Assembly: GCF_008711325.1 (NCBI RefSeq)
Contig: NZ_VXDB01000012.1
Span: 110,540-174,539 of the forward strand
Reading direction: 5' to 3'
DNA length: 64,000 bases
Origin: Roseibium sediminis
Lineage (GTDB): Bacteria; Pseudomonadota; Alphaproteobacteria; Rhizobiales; Stappiaceae
Position 1 is the first letter of the stretch. Each line of letters begins with the position of its first letter. The position numbers and the translations under genes are program-made. The notes beneath the pieces are model-generated. The model made no database searches, was not told the origin of the DNA, and worked only from the letters and a program-made list of their open reading frames with translations. Shown here one piece after another: positions 18,019-26,624 of this stretch.

Positions 18019-18639
18019 TTGACAGAGCTTTCAGGTCTCTTGGAGGATATTCGCAATTGTCGGATCTGCGTCGAAAATCCGCAGAAGTCACCGCTGCCCC
18101 ATGAACCGCGTCCCGTGCTTCAGGTGTCCGCCAGTGCCCGACTTTGCATTTGCGGGCAGGCGCCGGGAACGCGGGTTCACAAGAGCGGGCGACCCTTTAC
18201 CGATCCGTCTGGCGACCGACTGCGGGACTGGATGGGGATCGGGGAGGACATTTTTTATGACGCGGACAAGCTGGCCATCATTCCGATGGGTTTCTGTTTT
18301 CCGGGTCTGGATGCGAAGGGCGGGGACCTGCCACCGCGCACGGAATGCCGCGCCGCCTGGCATGATCGCCTGTTTGCCCTTGTGCCGCAGGTCGAGCTGA
18401 TCCTCGTTATCGGCCAGTACGCGCAGGCCTATCATCTCGGCAAGGATCGGAGGAAGAGCCTGACCGAGACGGTTGCCGACTGGCGAGACTTCTGGGACAG
18501 GGACAGAGCAGAAGGCCAACGCCGCATCCTGCCACTTCCGCACCCATCCTGGCGCAACAATGCGTGGATCAAGAAGAACCCATGGTTCGAAAGCCAGTTG
18601 TTGCCGGTCCTAAGGCAGGAAGTGAAGAGGTTGGTGTGA
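18019..18639 (+). CDS. Uracil-DNA glycosylase family protein
   Basis: Probable DNA-repair glycosylase of the uracil-DNA glycosylase superfamily. Blocks visible are IRNCRIC near the N-terminus, the motif-1 region CGQAPGTRVHKSGRPFTDPSGDRL (residues about 45-67), an FCFPG stretch, and the motif-2 region LPLPHPSWRNN. Only two cysteines of a possible Fe-S set are seen (residues 14 and 17), so it is not a clear family 4/5 enzyme. The start is uncertain: GGAGGGGG at 18001 best serves TTG 18019; GTG codons at 17995 and 18010 are also in frame. Confidence 0.82.
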   Translation: MTELSGLLEDIRNCRICVENPQKSPLPHEPRPVLQVSASARLCICGQAPGTRVHKSGRPFTDPSGDRLRDWMGIGEDIFYDADKLAIIPMGFCFPGLDAKGGDLPPRTECRAAWHDRLFALVPQVELILVIGQYAQAYHLGKDRRKSLTETVADWRDFWDRDRAEGQRRILPLPHPSWRNNAWIKKNPWFESQLLPVLRQEVKRLV

Positions 18640-18810
18640 GAGTGAGAGATTTCACTGATTGCCAAACCAACGGCTTCAACCTTCCATTTTTTGCTTTTGC
18701 AACCGATTTTTCTTCACATTTCTAAATACCTACCTTGGTTCCCGTCCTAGTCGCTTCTCTTTTCTGTCAAGTTCTGCTTTGACGCTGATGCGTTTAGTTC
18801 CAATTGAGGA

Positions 18811-19620
18811 ATGGCGGTTAAACAGCCGTTCCTGAAACATGTGGATCGGGTGGACGTGATCTATCTGCTGGCTGGGGCGGATGGACCGAAAGGCTCTGGA
18901 AGTGGGGAGGGGAAAACGGTGGGTTTCATAGTCAAGAAAAACCAGATGGAACTGGTGAAGGCCTTGGGTATCTATACAAACCTCATTGAAGATCTCGGCC
19001 TTGTTGTCACTCAGGAGTATGACTTCAATTATCTGGCGGATATCTGTGACGATGCGCATGAGCACCGCCTCAGCGAGCAGTTCTCTCCGCGCTATTTTGA
19101 CTTTACGCCGGACAATTCCTTTTGGGTGTGTGTTTCCAATCGGCGTGGAGATATCCTGTCATTTCAGGCGGCTCGGCTGGACTATCTCGCCGGGATTTCC
19201 CTGAAGCAGCATTGGGCGGCCCAGCAACGCCGCATCTATTGTGATCCCTATCCCGATCAGGAGCCGGAACTGGGGGTTAATCATGCCTACGCGACAGAAA
19301 AGATAACGGGGCGAGTGGTTTATCACGGGGAAATGTGGCTGCACCCGGATCTGCGGGGAGGGCGGAAACTCGGCGGACCAATCTGTCGTATTGGTCAGCT
19401 TCTGGCGTTTCTCAAGTGGGATTTTGACTACATTTATTGCTTTATATCGGATGTATTGCACCATAAGGGCTTTACGGCTGCGCAGGGCTACCAGAATTGC
19501 GAACCGTTTGGCACGGACTGGGTTCGTCCGCCATCGCATATCCCGACCGACGACTATCTATGCTGGAACCAGCCGCACAATCTTGTCAGGCTTGCATGGG
19601 CAACCATTCGATCGGCTTGA
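18811..19620 (+). CDS. Uncharacterised protein, possibly GNAT-like
   Basis: I do not recognise the family with confidence. The 269-residue product has no signal peptide or membrane helix. The C-terminal half carries GEMWLHPDLRGGRKLGGPIC, then FLKWDFDYIYCFISDVLHHKGFTAAQGYQ. The pattern 'W-HP-x-x-RGG-x-x-LG' followed by a GY near an aromatic helix resembles an acetyl-CoA-binding loop and the end of a GNAT fold. The ATG at 18811 has GAGGA directly against it, so a slightly different start is possible. It is convergent with the unknown minus-strand genes and overlaps the first by 35 bases. Confidence 0.6.
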   Translation: MAVKQPFLKHVDRVDVIYLLAGADGPKGSGSGEGKTVGFIVKKNQMELVKALGIYTNLIEDLGLVVTQEYDFNYLADICDDAHEHRLSEQFSPRYFDFTPDNSFWVCVSNRRGDILSFQAARLDYLAGISLKQHWAAQQRRIYCDPYPDQEPELGVNHAYATEKITGRVVYHGEMWLHPDLRGGRKLGGPICRIGQLLAFLKWDFDYIYCFISDVLHHKGFTAAQGYQNCEPFGTDWVRPPSHIPTDDYLCWNQPHNLVRLAWATIRSA

Positions 19621-20134
19621 CGGGAGCCGTCATGCAACAGAGGACGCGCTTGTATTTTCCGACCCGCACAGGAACGATAAGCCGCTCATACATGACGCGC
19701 ATGGCTCGTCCGTGCAAATCACTGGTGGATGTCTGGACGATATCAAGGCTCGGGCTTCCCTGAATGGCAGCGTGATAGCCAGGGGCAACCAACCGTTCCA
19801 GATCCTCATCCGGCGTCTTGTCCGGGAACGCGCTGGATTGAATCCAGTCTTCTCCAAAGCAATCTACAGCGAATGACTTTCTTCCTATGGCGATCAGCGG
19901 CGGAGAAAGGCCGTCTATGGCGGCAAATGCACTGCAGGTCATGCGATAGCGAAGCTGGAGCGGGAAGTCCGGCAAGCACAGCTGATCCTTGCGGTTTTCC
20001 CAATATACTTTCCAGAATGCAGTCGTCTGGTCCTGCGCCAGCCCCTTGTCCAGATAGTCGTAGTTAAGGGTAAAGACGTCGTTCAATGCACTGATCCCGT
20101 CTCGGACTTGCGCAGCCGACGGATCAGTATCCAT
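19586..20134 (-). CDS. Uncharacterised protein, weak PAS-like pattern
   Basis: A 182-residue soluble product. The order FWKVYWENRKDQLCLP..., SPPLIAIGRKSFAVDCFGEDW, and ...HGRAMRVMYERLIVPVRVGKYKRVLCCM resembles the small PAS-like proteins of Alphaproteobacteria, where a 'YERL-LP' strand ends the domain, but this is a weak match by eye. The ATG at 20134 overlaps the upstream gene by 52 bases. A TTG at 20086 would give a TTGA stop-start overlap and may be the true start. Probably an operon with the two short genes upstream. Confidence 0.55.
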   Translation of the reverse strand: MDTDPSAAQVRDGISALNDVFTLNYDYLDKGLAQDQTTAFWKVYWENRKDQLCLPDFPLQLRYRMTCSAFAAIDGLSPPLIAIGRKSFAVDCFGEDWIQSSAFPDKTPDEDLERLVAPGYHAAIQGSPSLDIVQTSTSDLHGRAMRVMYERLIVPVRVGKYKRVLCCMTAPVKPIEWLPMQA

Positions 20135-20340
20135 GCCAGAGTTGCTGCGGCATTGAAATCATTGTCGTTTATGTCTTCCAGTGCTGATGTCTGGAAGTGT
20201 TGCTCCAGAAGGTCGGTCAACAGATGGACGGAGTCATATCTCTGGATTTCACGTAGGATTTGCTGTTCGCGTTCCTGACGGGTTAGAACTCTGGCATCCT
20301 TCAGGATCTCCCAAAGTTCTTCGCGATCAGAAAAATTCAT
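20083..20340 (-). CDS. Uncharacterised small protein (85 aa)
   Basis: An 85-residue, charged, helix-rich product with no signal peptide (begins MNFSDREELWEILKDARVL). AAGGAT lies about 8 bases before the ATG. It lies between two other small unknown genes on the same strand with tight spacing, which supports it as real. No family is recognised. Confidence 0.55.
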   Translation of the reverse strand: MNFSDREELWEILKDARVLTRQEREQQILREIQRYDSVHLLTDLLEQHFQTSALEDINDNDFNAAATLAWILIRRLRKSETGSVH

Positions 20341-20356
20341 GGCTTAAATCCTTGGG

Positions 20357-20530
20357 CTAGGAAATTTTGCTCTTTCGACCCTTGTTCTCGATTTCACTAT
20401 AAAGAAGTAAGATCAGGTCCGAGAGTTTATCGGGACTGAGCTCAAGTCCAGCTGTTTCCAACGAATGAATTGCAGCTGTTGTCGCTTTTCTGTGAATTTC
20501 GGTATCAAACTTACGCAAGGTTTCTCGCAA
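20357..20530 (-). CDS. Uncharacterised small protein (57 aa)
   Basis: A short, helix-rich product ending in a basic tail (KGRKSKIS). I place the start at TTG 20530 because ACAGGAG lies 8 bases before it; a TTG at 20548 in the same frame is possible. The order 57-85-182 residues suggests a three-gene operon. There are no known motifs. Confidence 0.45.
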   Translation of the reverse strand: MRETLRKFDTEIHRKATTAAIHSLETAGLELSPDKLSDLILLLYSEIENKGRKSKIS

Positions 20531-20882
20531 TTGCTCCTCTCCTGTCAAAAAATATGCTGCCGGACACCAAGTCGTATCTCTTCTTCATGGAGTTGGTGAA
20601 ACGATTTTGACTTTGCTGATGGTTGCGCTTTTCTGATTCTGGATGATTTCTCCAATTTAATGACGTCATTGTACCCGGCATTTGAGCCAAATTCAGCAGT
20701 AAAACACTTGGTGCCGTTTCTCATTTCACGACAAGAAATCACGAGTTGTCATGCGGTTGCATCTTCTTTGGCTGCATCTTGAGGCTTTTTGTCTTCAAGC
20801 TAGCGCGCTACCGAGTTTTGGCCTCAATCATCGTTATGCTGACCGACATGTGCATTGTGCCGATTACGATCAGGAGTCACTC

Positions 20883-21425
20883 ATGACAAACCAGAAATCC
20901 CGTCTTGCTACTGCGGTTGCCTTATTGATGGTTTCGTCCGGAGTTGCCTTTGCTCAGGGGCTGACGGTTGAGCTGAATCGGGATCAGGCTACAGCGTCCA
21001 GTATCGACAACCTTGCTCCCTATCCTGCGCCGCAGGATGGCTGGACGCGCTATGTCATCCATCTCCCCTATCATCTGGGAGAGCCTGTTACCAACGGCCC
21101 GATGTTTGACCCCGCGCGGTCGGTTGAACTGCTTGTCGGAAAGGTGATGGAGGTGGATTGCAATACGCACCGGGGCAGTGGCGAGCTCGTTTCAGAGACT
21201 GTTCAAGGCTGGGGATACAGCTACTTGCGGGCCGAGCTTGGCCAAGATGTCATGAGCACCCTGATGGGGTGCCCGGACGCTAGCAAGAAGGAAGCCTTTG
21301 TTGCTTTCGCAGGCACCAAAACGGACTACAATTCCGCGCTCCCCCTCGTGATCTACGCTCCCGACGATGCAGTCCTGCGCTATCGGTTCTGGACCGCTGA
21401 TGCAGACTATTTTGAAGCGCGGTGA
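20883..21425 (+). CDS. eco: Ecotin, periplasmic serine protease inhibitor
   Basis: Secreted inhibitor of trypsin-fold proteases. A signal peptide (to about residue 25, VAFAQ) is followed by the ecotin fold: LAPYPAPQDGWTRYVIHLP, VELLVGKVMEVDCNTHRGSG, VQGWGYSYL, the reactive loop with STLMGCPD, and LPLVIYAPDDAVLRYRFW. Each block lines up with E. coli ecotin. Cys93 and Cys130 correspond to its single disulfide. The residue aligned with the E. coli P1 Met84 is Leu127 here. AGGAG lies before ATG 20883; the longer upstream frame is not needed. Ecotin in other bacteria protects against host or predator proteases. Confidence 0.93.
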   Translation: MTNQKSRLATAVALLMVSSGVAFAQGLTVELNRDQATASSIDNLAPYPAPQDGWTRYVIHLPYHLGEPVTNGPMFDPARSVELLVGKVMEVDCNTHRGSGELVSETVQGWGYSYLRAELGQDVMSTLMGCPDASKKEAFVAFAGTKTDYNSALPLVIYAPDDAVLRYRFWTADADYFEAR

Positions 21426-21471
21426 GATTTACGTCGCAGTTTGGCGTCTTGAGGAAATTCGCAAGCCGTTT

Positions 21472-22860
21472 CTATCCGCTCCAGAGCTCCGTGCCGGGAT
21501 AAAACTGGGACCAGGCGAACCAGAATGCCTCATGGCTTCCCAGATCCGCGCCAGTGTCATCCACAGCGCGTATGCCGCCAGCGTCCAGAACTAGGCGAAT
21601 GTTCTCAAACGTTACGGCTGAACCTCGCTGCAGAGCAATCATTGCCTTGCTCCGCTGGAAGGCAACCGGTTTGCCCGAACTTGTGATGGCGCCGATCACA
21701 TCTTCATGCACTGGCAACCGTGGATCGACATCCCCAATGGGAAAGATCGGTCCATCGGCATCACGCCCGTTGCGAAAATCCGGATTGCGCCCAAGCGCAT
21801 AACGCTCCTTCAGGACAGTTGTGTCCGGGTGCTCCTTCTTCCAGCGTCCCCAATCGGTTGTCACAACCGTTGCCTGTTCAAGTTTCACACCCTTTTCGAC
21901 AAGAGGGCCGGTGACTGCATGGCCGAGGAACGTGTCGAAAATCGAATGGGTATTCAGGTCATACATGACCTTGTTGGAGCGAATGAGGAGGCCTGAAGTG
22001 CGCAAGATCGGGCGTTCGACGCCTGATGGGACATTGTCCGTGAAATAGGCCTGCGCAGAACCGCACAAGGTACAATAGGGAATGCCGAGATCCCGGCCGC
22101 CAAGCGTATCGTTGACCATTTCCCGCACTTCCATGATCCGGCGCGGATAGGCGCGGGATTGTCCGTTTACGGTCACGCCGAAGACTATGTCATCATTCTT
22201 GAGCCAGGTTGCTTCCCCAGCTGTCGTGACTTCCGGATTGTCTGCCGCGGGAATGCAATTGCATGCCTCGTCCGTCTTGTCATGCGGCCGAGCATCGATC
22301 AGGACACCACCCCACGAGACGAGGCGCCAATCCAGATTGCCTTCCTGGAAAATCTTCTCCCAACCGGGAATGACGCCGGTGAAGATCGCCCGCTTGATCT
22401 CAAAATAGCCAGGAGGGGCAGGAACGTCCCAAGCGATGAGATGGTCCGTCACCGCTCCCCAGGAATTATCGGTGCGAAGATCCTTGCCCAAGAGTTCCGA
22501 AGCGGTATCGACAAGTACCCAGTTCAATTGGGCGGACGTGGAAAACCGCATCAGGTCACTAATAACCCACACGATCCGTGGGTCCCCAGAAACTGATATC
22601 TTTTCCAACGCTTCGGACTGTTCTGGTCCCCAACTGCCCTTGGTTATGCTGTCGACAAAGGCTGTTTCAACCGCCGAGTGCAGATCACGGGAAAGTGGCC
22701 CGGCTGGAATGGTCGGGCGTTTTCCAAAGGTCTTGAGCACATATTCAGTCAACGGGGGGAGTTCCTTGGCCAGAGCCGGGGTGTAGGGCAATGTTGCAAG
22801 CACAACTGCAGCGCATGCACTGACCAATGCACGTTGCCAATTTCCATTTGCCTTTGTCAT
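21472..22860 (-). CDS. DUF3179 exported protein
   Basis: A 462-residue exported protein (signal peptide ending near TPALAK). The DUF3179 core is seen in VFGVTVNGQSRAYPRRIMEVREMVND, then GIPYCTLCGSAQAYF with its CxxC pair, and DLNTHSIFDTFLGHAVTGPL. The start at 22860 has AAAGGA before it and begins the signal peptide. Function is unknown; the CTLC pair could bind metal or take part in redox chemistry. It lies upstream of and on the same strand as ecotin's antisense side, so the two are convergent. Confidence 0.88.
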   Translation of the reverse strand: MTKANGNWQRALVSACAAVVLATLPYTPALAKELPPLTEYVLKTFGKRPTIPAGPLSRDLHSAVETAFVDSITKGSWGPEQSEALEKISVSGDPRIVWVISDLMRFSTSAQLNWVLVDTASELLGKDLRTDNSWGAVTDHLIAWDVPAPPGYFEIKRAIFTGVIPGWEKIFQEGNLDWRLVSWGGVLIDARPHDKTDEACNCIPAADNPEVTTAGEATWLKNDDIVFGVTVNGQSRAYPRRIMEVREMVNDTLGGRDLGIPYCTLCGSAQAYFTDNVPSGVERPILRTSGLLIRSNKVMYDLNTHSIFDTFLGHAVTGPLVEKGVKLEQATVVTTDWGRWKKEHPDTTVLKERYALGRNPDFRNGRDADGPIFPIGDVDPRLPVHEDVIGAITSSGKPVAFQRSKAMIALQRGSAVTFENIRLVLDAGGIRAVDDTGADLGSHEAFWFAWSQFYPGTELWSG

Positions 22861-23150
22861 GAACTGGTCCTTTCGGCAGGGATACCGATACTGATGTGAG
22901 GGCGTGGGTCGCACCATTTGCCGTCATCGGTTTCGGGTGAATTCAGGACATTCATCAGCACTCAGAAAAATATGGGCTGGGAATGAGTGAGGACCAATCA
23001 CATTCCGATCAGAGTGAGGTGATCATGCCGTTCCCTTGATCGTTCCAGCCCTTTTGTATCTTGTAGAAGATGTGGTCCCTGTACCTCCGGACCAGTCAGC
23101 GTCATTGGGTTTCGTTCACGTCAGAAGGTCAATTGATGGCTCGAAAAAAC
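22861..23150. other. Intergenic region upstream of DUF3179 gene
   Basis: About 290 bases without a supported gene. It should hold the minus-strand promoter of the DUF3179 gene. No operator was recognised. Confidence 0.35.
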
Positions 23151-23184
23151 AAAAACGCCCAGCCAAAACTGGCCGGGCGTTTTT
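23151..23184. terminator. Rho-independent terminator after rhodanese gene
   Basis: Arms AAAAACGCCC and GGGCGTTTTT with an inner AGCCA/TGGC stem. It lies just beyond the minus-strand rhodanese stop at 23214 and is symmetrical enough to work both ways. Confidence 0.9.
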
Positions 23185-23213
23185 GTTGGATCTTGCTTGG
23201 GAGAAAGATCGGA

Positions 23214-24173
23214 TCAGTTGGTTGCCGGGGCTGGCTGGGTGTCCGGGCCGTTGATCGGCAGGTCTGCCTGACGGGTCCAGCCAACCATGCTGTCATCATA
23301 GAGGGTTACGTTCTCGCGGCCCTGCAGTTCGCTGAGGATGAACCAGTTGGTTGCTGCCCAGTGACCGGTGTTGCAGTAGGAAATGATCGGCTTGTCTTCT
23401 GAGGTCAGGCTTGCCGGGACCAGGCTGGCAATCTGGTCAGGCGATTTCAACCGGTTGGTTGCCTTGTCGTAGAACTGCGCCTGATCAAGGTTCACCGCGC
23501 CGGGAATGTGACCAAAGCGGGTAGAAGCCTTGTGCTTTTCCTTGCCGTCAAACTGGTTCTGCGGACGGCCATCCAGCAGGATCACATCGGAGGTGAGGGC
23601 AGAGGCAACTTCGTCGGTCGAGATCAGCAGGTCCTGATTGATCTCGGCGATGAACATGTCGCCTTCCGGGACGACGTTGCCGGTTTCCAGCGGACGGTTT
23701 TCGGCGACCCACGCCTCATGACCGCCGTCAAGGATCGTAACCGCCTCATGGCCGAGATACTTGAAGGTCCAGTAGATGCGGGCGGCAGAGCCGAATTCGA
23801 GGCTGGACTTGCCATGCGGAACAATCACGACGGCCTTGTCTTCCGAAACGCCGATTTCGGAAAGGGCCGCTTCCAGCTTGTCGATGGAGGGCAGCACGCC
23901 TTCCACGCCGTTGCGCTCGGTGCGCCAATAGCCCGGATATTCACTCCAGACGGCGCCTGGGATGTGACCCTTGAGATAATCATCACGGCCGGACTTGGAG
24001 ATCGCGGACCGGGTATCGAGAATCACGATTTCGCCGCTGCCGAGGTTTTGCTCCAGCCAGCTGGTTGAGACCAGAGGCGTGACTTCAGGGGCGGCAAGCG
24101 CGCTCGCCATGACGCTTGCCGTCACTGCTGCCGCGGTTACAACCCTTGTGAATGCTGCCTTCAGGATCTTCAT
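23214..24173 (-). CDS. Exported tandem-rhodanese sulfurtransferase
   Basis: Thiosulfate/3-mercaptopyruvate sulfurtransferase-type protein with a signal peptide (first 28 residues, ending ALAAP). The N-terminal rhodanese domain lacks the catalytic cysteine (PHGKSS at the site), as usual for two-domain enzymes. The C-terminal domain carries Cys267 in ISYCNTGHWAA. The family segments GHIPGAV occur in both halves. The periplasmic location suggests sulfane-sulfur handling outside the cytoplasm. It is divergent from an Lrp-family gene across a 230-base gap rich in inverted repeats, so Lrp may control it. Confidence 0.9.
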   Translation of the reverse strand: MKILKAAFTRVVTAAAVTASVMASALAAPEVTPLVSTSWLEQNLGSGEIVILDTRSAISKSGRDDYLKGHIPGAVWSEYPGYWRTERNGVEGVLPSIDKLEAALSEIGVSEDKAVVIVPHGKSSLEFGSAARIYWTFKYLGHEAVTILDGGHEAWVAENRPLETGNVVPEGDMFIAEINQDLLISTDEVASALTSDVILLDGRPQNQFDGKEKHKASTRFGHIPGAVNLDQAQFYDKATNRLKSPDQIASLVPASLTSEDKPIISYCNTGHWAATNWFILSELQGRENVTLYDDSMVGWTRQADLPINGPDTQPAPATN

Positions 24174-24209
24174 GACACCCCGACCTCATGCTGAAAAAAT
24201 ATTCTATTG

Positions 24210-24227
24210 AATGTCGTAATTGACATT
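24210..24227. promoter_or_regulatory. Inverted repeat AATGTC-N6-GACATT
   Basis: Six-base arms around GTAATT, nested in a wider repeat CTGAAAAA (24191-24198) and TTTTTCAG (24226-24233), just upstream of the rhodanese start. The AT-rich centre fits an Lrp/AsnC operator. Confidence 0.45.
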
Positions 24228-24301
24228 TTTCAGAAAAAAGGCAATGGAATTAGCCGCTCGCGAGAGAAGAAAAATCTAATGTTTCCGCCGGGTTCTCGGC
24301 G

Positions 24302-24318
24302 TTGGAACATTATTCCAA
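24302..24318. promoter_or_regulatory. Inverted repeat TTGGAA-N5-TTCCAA
   Basis: Perfect 6-base arms in the rhodanese-lrp intergenic region. Possible regulator site. Confidence 0.4.
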
Positions 24319-24328
24319 TCCGCTCTCA

Positions 24329-24342
24329 CGAATTAAAATTCG
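24329..24342. promoter_or_regulatory. Palindrome CGAATT-AA-AATTCG
   Basis: A 14-base palindrome about 60 bases before the lrp start. Possible autoregulatory site. Confidence 0.4.
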
Positions 24343-24403
24343 AATCCAGCCGGTTTTCATCCCTATGCCGGCTCGGTCTGTTCAAACCAGTCTGGAAACT
24401 GAA

Positions 24404-24889
24404 ATGATCGATCGTATTGATCGCCGCATCCTGTCCATCCTGCAGGAAGATTGCACGGTCCCTGTTGCCGAGATCGGCCGCCGCGTGGGCCTGTCAACGA
24501 CCCCTTGCTGGCGCCGAATCCAGAAGATGGAGGAGGACGGCGTCATCACCGGGCGTGTGGCTGTTCTGGATCCGGCAAAGGTAAATGCCAAGGTCACGGC
24601 GTTTGTCTCGATCATCACGAACCAGCATTCCGAGGACTGGCTGCGCAAGTTTGCAGATGTGATCCGGGAATTTCCAGAAGTTGTCGAGTTTTACCGGATG
24701 GCGGGGCAGGTGGATTACCTCTTGCGCGTCGCCGTTCCCGATATCGAGGCCTATGACGCGTTCTACAAGAAGCTGATTGCCAAGATCGACATATCGGACG
24801 TTTCGACCACGTTTGCCATGGAGCAGATCAAGAATACGACGGCCTTGCCACTCGGCTATGTTCCGGCGGAAAAACCCAAGCCGGAATAA
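24404..24889 (+). CDS. Lrp/AsnC family transcription regulator
   Basis: A 161-residue regulator. The N-terminal helix-turn-helix has DRIDRRILSILQEDC, then VPVAEIGRRVGLSTTPCWRRIQKMEEDGVI, the standard Lrp arrangement. The C-terminal RAM ligand-binding domain includes VVEFYRMAGQVDYLLRVAVPDIEAYDAF. ATG 24404 has GGAA 7-8 bases upstream and gives the usual Lrp length; a longer frame from 24302 is not supported. It is divergent from the rhodanese gene and probably controls it and itself. The effector is likely an amino acid, but which is unknown. Confidence 0.92.
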   Translation: MIDRIDRRILSILQEDCTVPVAEIGRRVGLSTTPCWRRIQKMEEDGVITGRVAVLDPAKVNAKVTAFVSIITNQHSEDWLRKFADVIREFPEVVEFYRMAGQVDYLLRVAVPDIEAYDAFYKKLIAKIDISDVSTTFAMEQIKNTTALPLGYVPAEKPKPE

Positions 24890-24997
24890 CTGTCGTCTTT
24901 GCCTGTGCGGCTGATCAAAACTTCTTGATGCGACAAGGTGCTTCTGTTGCTTCCCGGCGGCTCTGATAGAGTTTTGCAGGGGAAGAGGAGGCGCGTC

Positions 24998-25504
24998 ATG
25001 AAAATGTCCGCAAATGCATATGTTCGTTTGGGGTTTGGCCTTGGTGTCGCATTGGCGATGCAGGGGGGAAGTGCCACTGCACAGGAGCGGTTGACCGATC
25101 TCATGATGGGCGTCACGGGGTATGCCGTGTCGGGCGAATTCGAGGATGTGGTATTCAATCTGGAAACCGCCATCGTCAATCGCGGACTGGTGATCGATTA
25201 CGTCTCCCATGTTGGCGAGATGCTCGACCGTACCGGAGCAGATGTTGGAGCTGGTACCAAGGTCTTCCTCAATGCCCAGACCAATCTCTTTTGTTCATCG
25301 GTGCTCTCCAGAGCAGTGATGGAGGCCGATGCCTCTGCAATCGCCTACTGTCCCTATTCCATCTTCGCCTACGAGACAGCAGACGAGCCGGGCAAGGTCG
25401 TTGTGGGCTACAGGCCACTTCCGCTGACAGGTGCTTCCGCAGAAGCTGCCCAAGCGGTGAATGATCTTCTTGAAGAAATTGCCCTTGAGGCTGTTGCTGA
25501 GTAA
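24998..25504 (+). CDS. DUF302 exported protein
   Basis: A 168-residue product with a signal peptide (MQGGSATAQ cleavage region). The DUF302 domain is visible in FEDVVFNLETAIVNRGLVIDYVSHVGEML, then FCSSVLSRAVMEAD and IAYCPYSIFAYE, and ends VVVGYRPLP. GGAAGAGGAG lies before the ATG. Some DUF302 proteins sit near sulfur or redox genes and two cysteines are kept here, but no function is established. It is 108 bases after lrp. Confidence 0.85.
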   Translation: MKMSANAYVRLGFGLGVALAMQGGSATAQERLTDLMMGVTGYAVSGEFEDVVFNLETAIVNRGLVIDYVSHVGEMLDRTGADVGAGTKVFLNAQTNLFCSSVLSRAVMEADASAIAYCPYSIFAYETADEPGKVVVGYRPLPLTGASAEAAQAVNDLLEEIALEAVAE

Positions 25505-25678
25505 TGTTGAAGCTTCTGGGTCTGGTTATTTTTAACTAGAAAATAAATTGAGTTTTATAGCCAAAATGAACCTCGTTATTGGAGGTTCGTGTCATATTTG
25601 CTTATCTGTGTTTGGTTCTGCCTCAGTGATTTATTTATGTTTGGTCTGAATACTCATTCCGGTCTTTGGGGTAAACGC

Positions 25679-26575
25679 ATGTCTTGGAAGATGTTGCCAA
25701 TTGTGAGGAGCCTGTTTGGTGTTGCCATCCTGTGCGTCGGTGCGCTCTGCGAAACTCCGGCACAGGCGTTGGACAAGAGTTACGTTTTCCCGGTCAATGA
25801 GGGTAATCTCGTTCACTATCAGCGCTTCCTCGATGGCCGCGACCCTCTGAAGATCAACGATTTTTCCGGACCCAATCTTAATCGGCATGTCTTCGAGTTC
25901 ATCACGTTTCAACGTGCGCTTCATGACGGGGGCTGCGATTGCAAGGTCGAGTATGTACCCTTTACTGCCGATACATCCCACGCAAGGGCAATCGCGGAGG
26001 TAAAGGCCGGTCGTGAGATTTCCCATCCCGTTGCCGGTTTCGACAGTGACCCTCGTTATGCGGAAGGGATCTATCTGAGCGTCCCGATCCTCAATGCAGA
26101 CGAGTTCTACGTGGGGCTCTACACCCATAGCGAACGACAGGACATTCTTTCCCTGAGGGACAAGGAGGCCATTCATAATCTGCGCTACACCGCTTCTGAA
26201 AGCTGGGTGGTGGATATGCAGGTCCTGCGATCCTACCGGTTCCATGTGGTTCCGGCATTCTCGTGGCAAAGTGCCATCGACATGATCCGCTTTGAGCGAG
26301 CAGACATCATCCTCCAGCCGGTCTCCCCGGAGCCGGATTTCCATTTCACGATTGATGACGAGGGAAATCGGTTCTTGCCAATTCCCGGTGTAAAGCTGAA
26401 CTTCCCGGCCGGACGCCGCTATTTTGTCTCTCGCAATCACCCGGATGGGGCGGAGTTTCTGGAAGTCCTCAATCGCGGACTACAGAAGCTGGAGAGCAGC
26501 GGATATTTGCGAAAGGGGCAGATTGCTGCCGGGGTGATTGATCCGAGGATCAAAGACTGGGAAGTCGTCAGGTAG
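25679..26575 (+). CDS. Exported protein, periplasmic solute-binding-like
   Basis: A 298-residue product with a signal peptide (ends near PAQALD) and a layout like a type II periplasmic binding protein: an alternating alpha/beta pattern, and a final helix with EVLNRGLQKLESSGYLRKG, typical of amino-acid-binding family 3. There is a CDCK segment near residue 87. No ABC permease is adjacent, so it may be a sensor-like or orphan binding protein. I chose ATG 25679 since GGGG precedes it and the signal peptide starts there; starts at 25589 (GTG) and 25637 are in frame. Confidence 0.7.
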   Translation: MSWKMLPIVRSLFGVAILCVGALCETPAQALDKSYVFPVNEGNLVHYQRFLDGRDPLKINDFSGPNLNRHVFEFITFQRALHDGGCDCKVEYVPFTADTSHARAIAEVKAGREISHPVAGFDSDPRYAEGIYLSVPILNADEFYVGLYTHSERQDILSLRDKEAIHNLRYTASESWVVDMQVLRSYRFHVVPAFSWQSAIDMIRFERADIILQPVSPEPDFHFTIDDEGNRFLPIPGVKLNFPAGRRYFVSRNHPDGAEFLEVLNRGLQKLESSGYLRKGQIAAGVIDPRIKDWEVVR

Positions 26576-26624
26576 TCAGTTGATTGCGCGGCGGACCGGC
26601 TTGTCGCCGGGCCCCCGCAAGAAA

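Noticed and set aside
20545..20742. A 65-codon minus-strand frame overlapping the start of the 57-residue gene
   Set aside because: No ribosome site, no domain pattern, unusual composition, and the downstream gene has its own good ribosome site inside the overlap.
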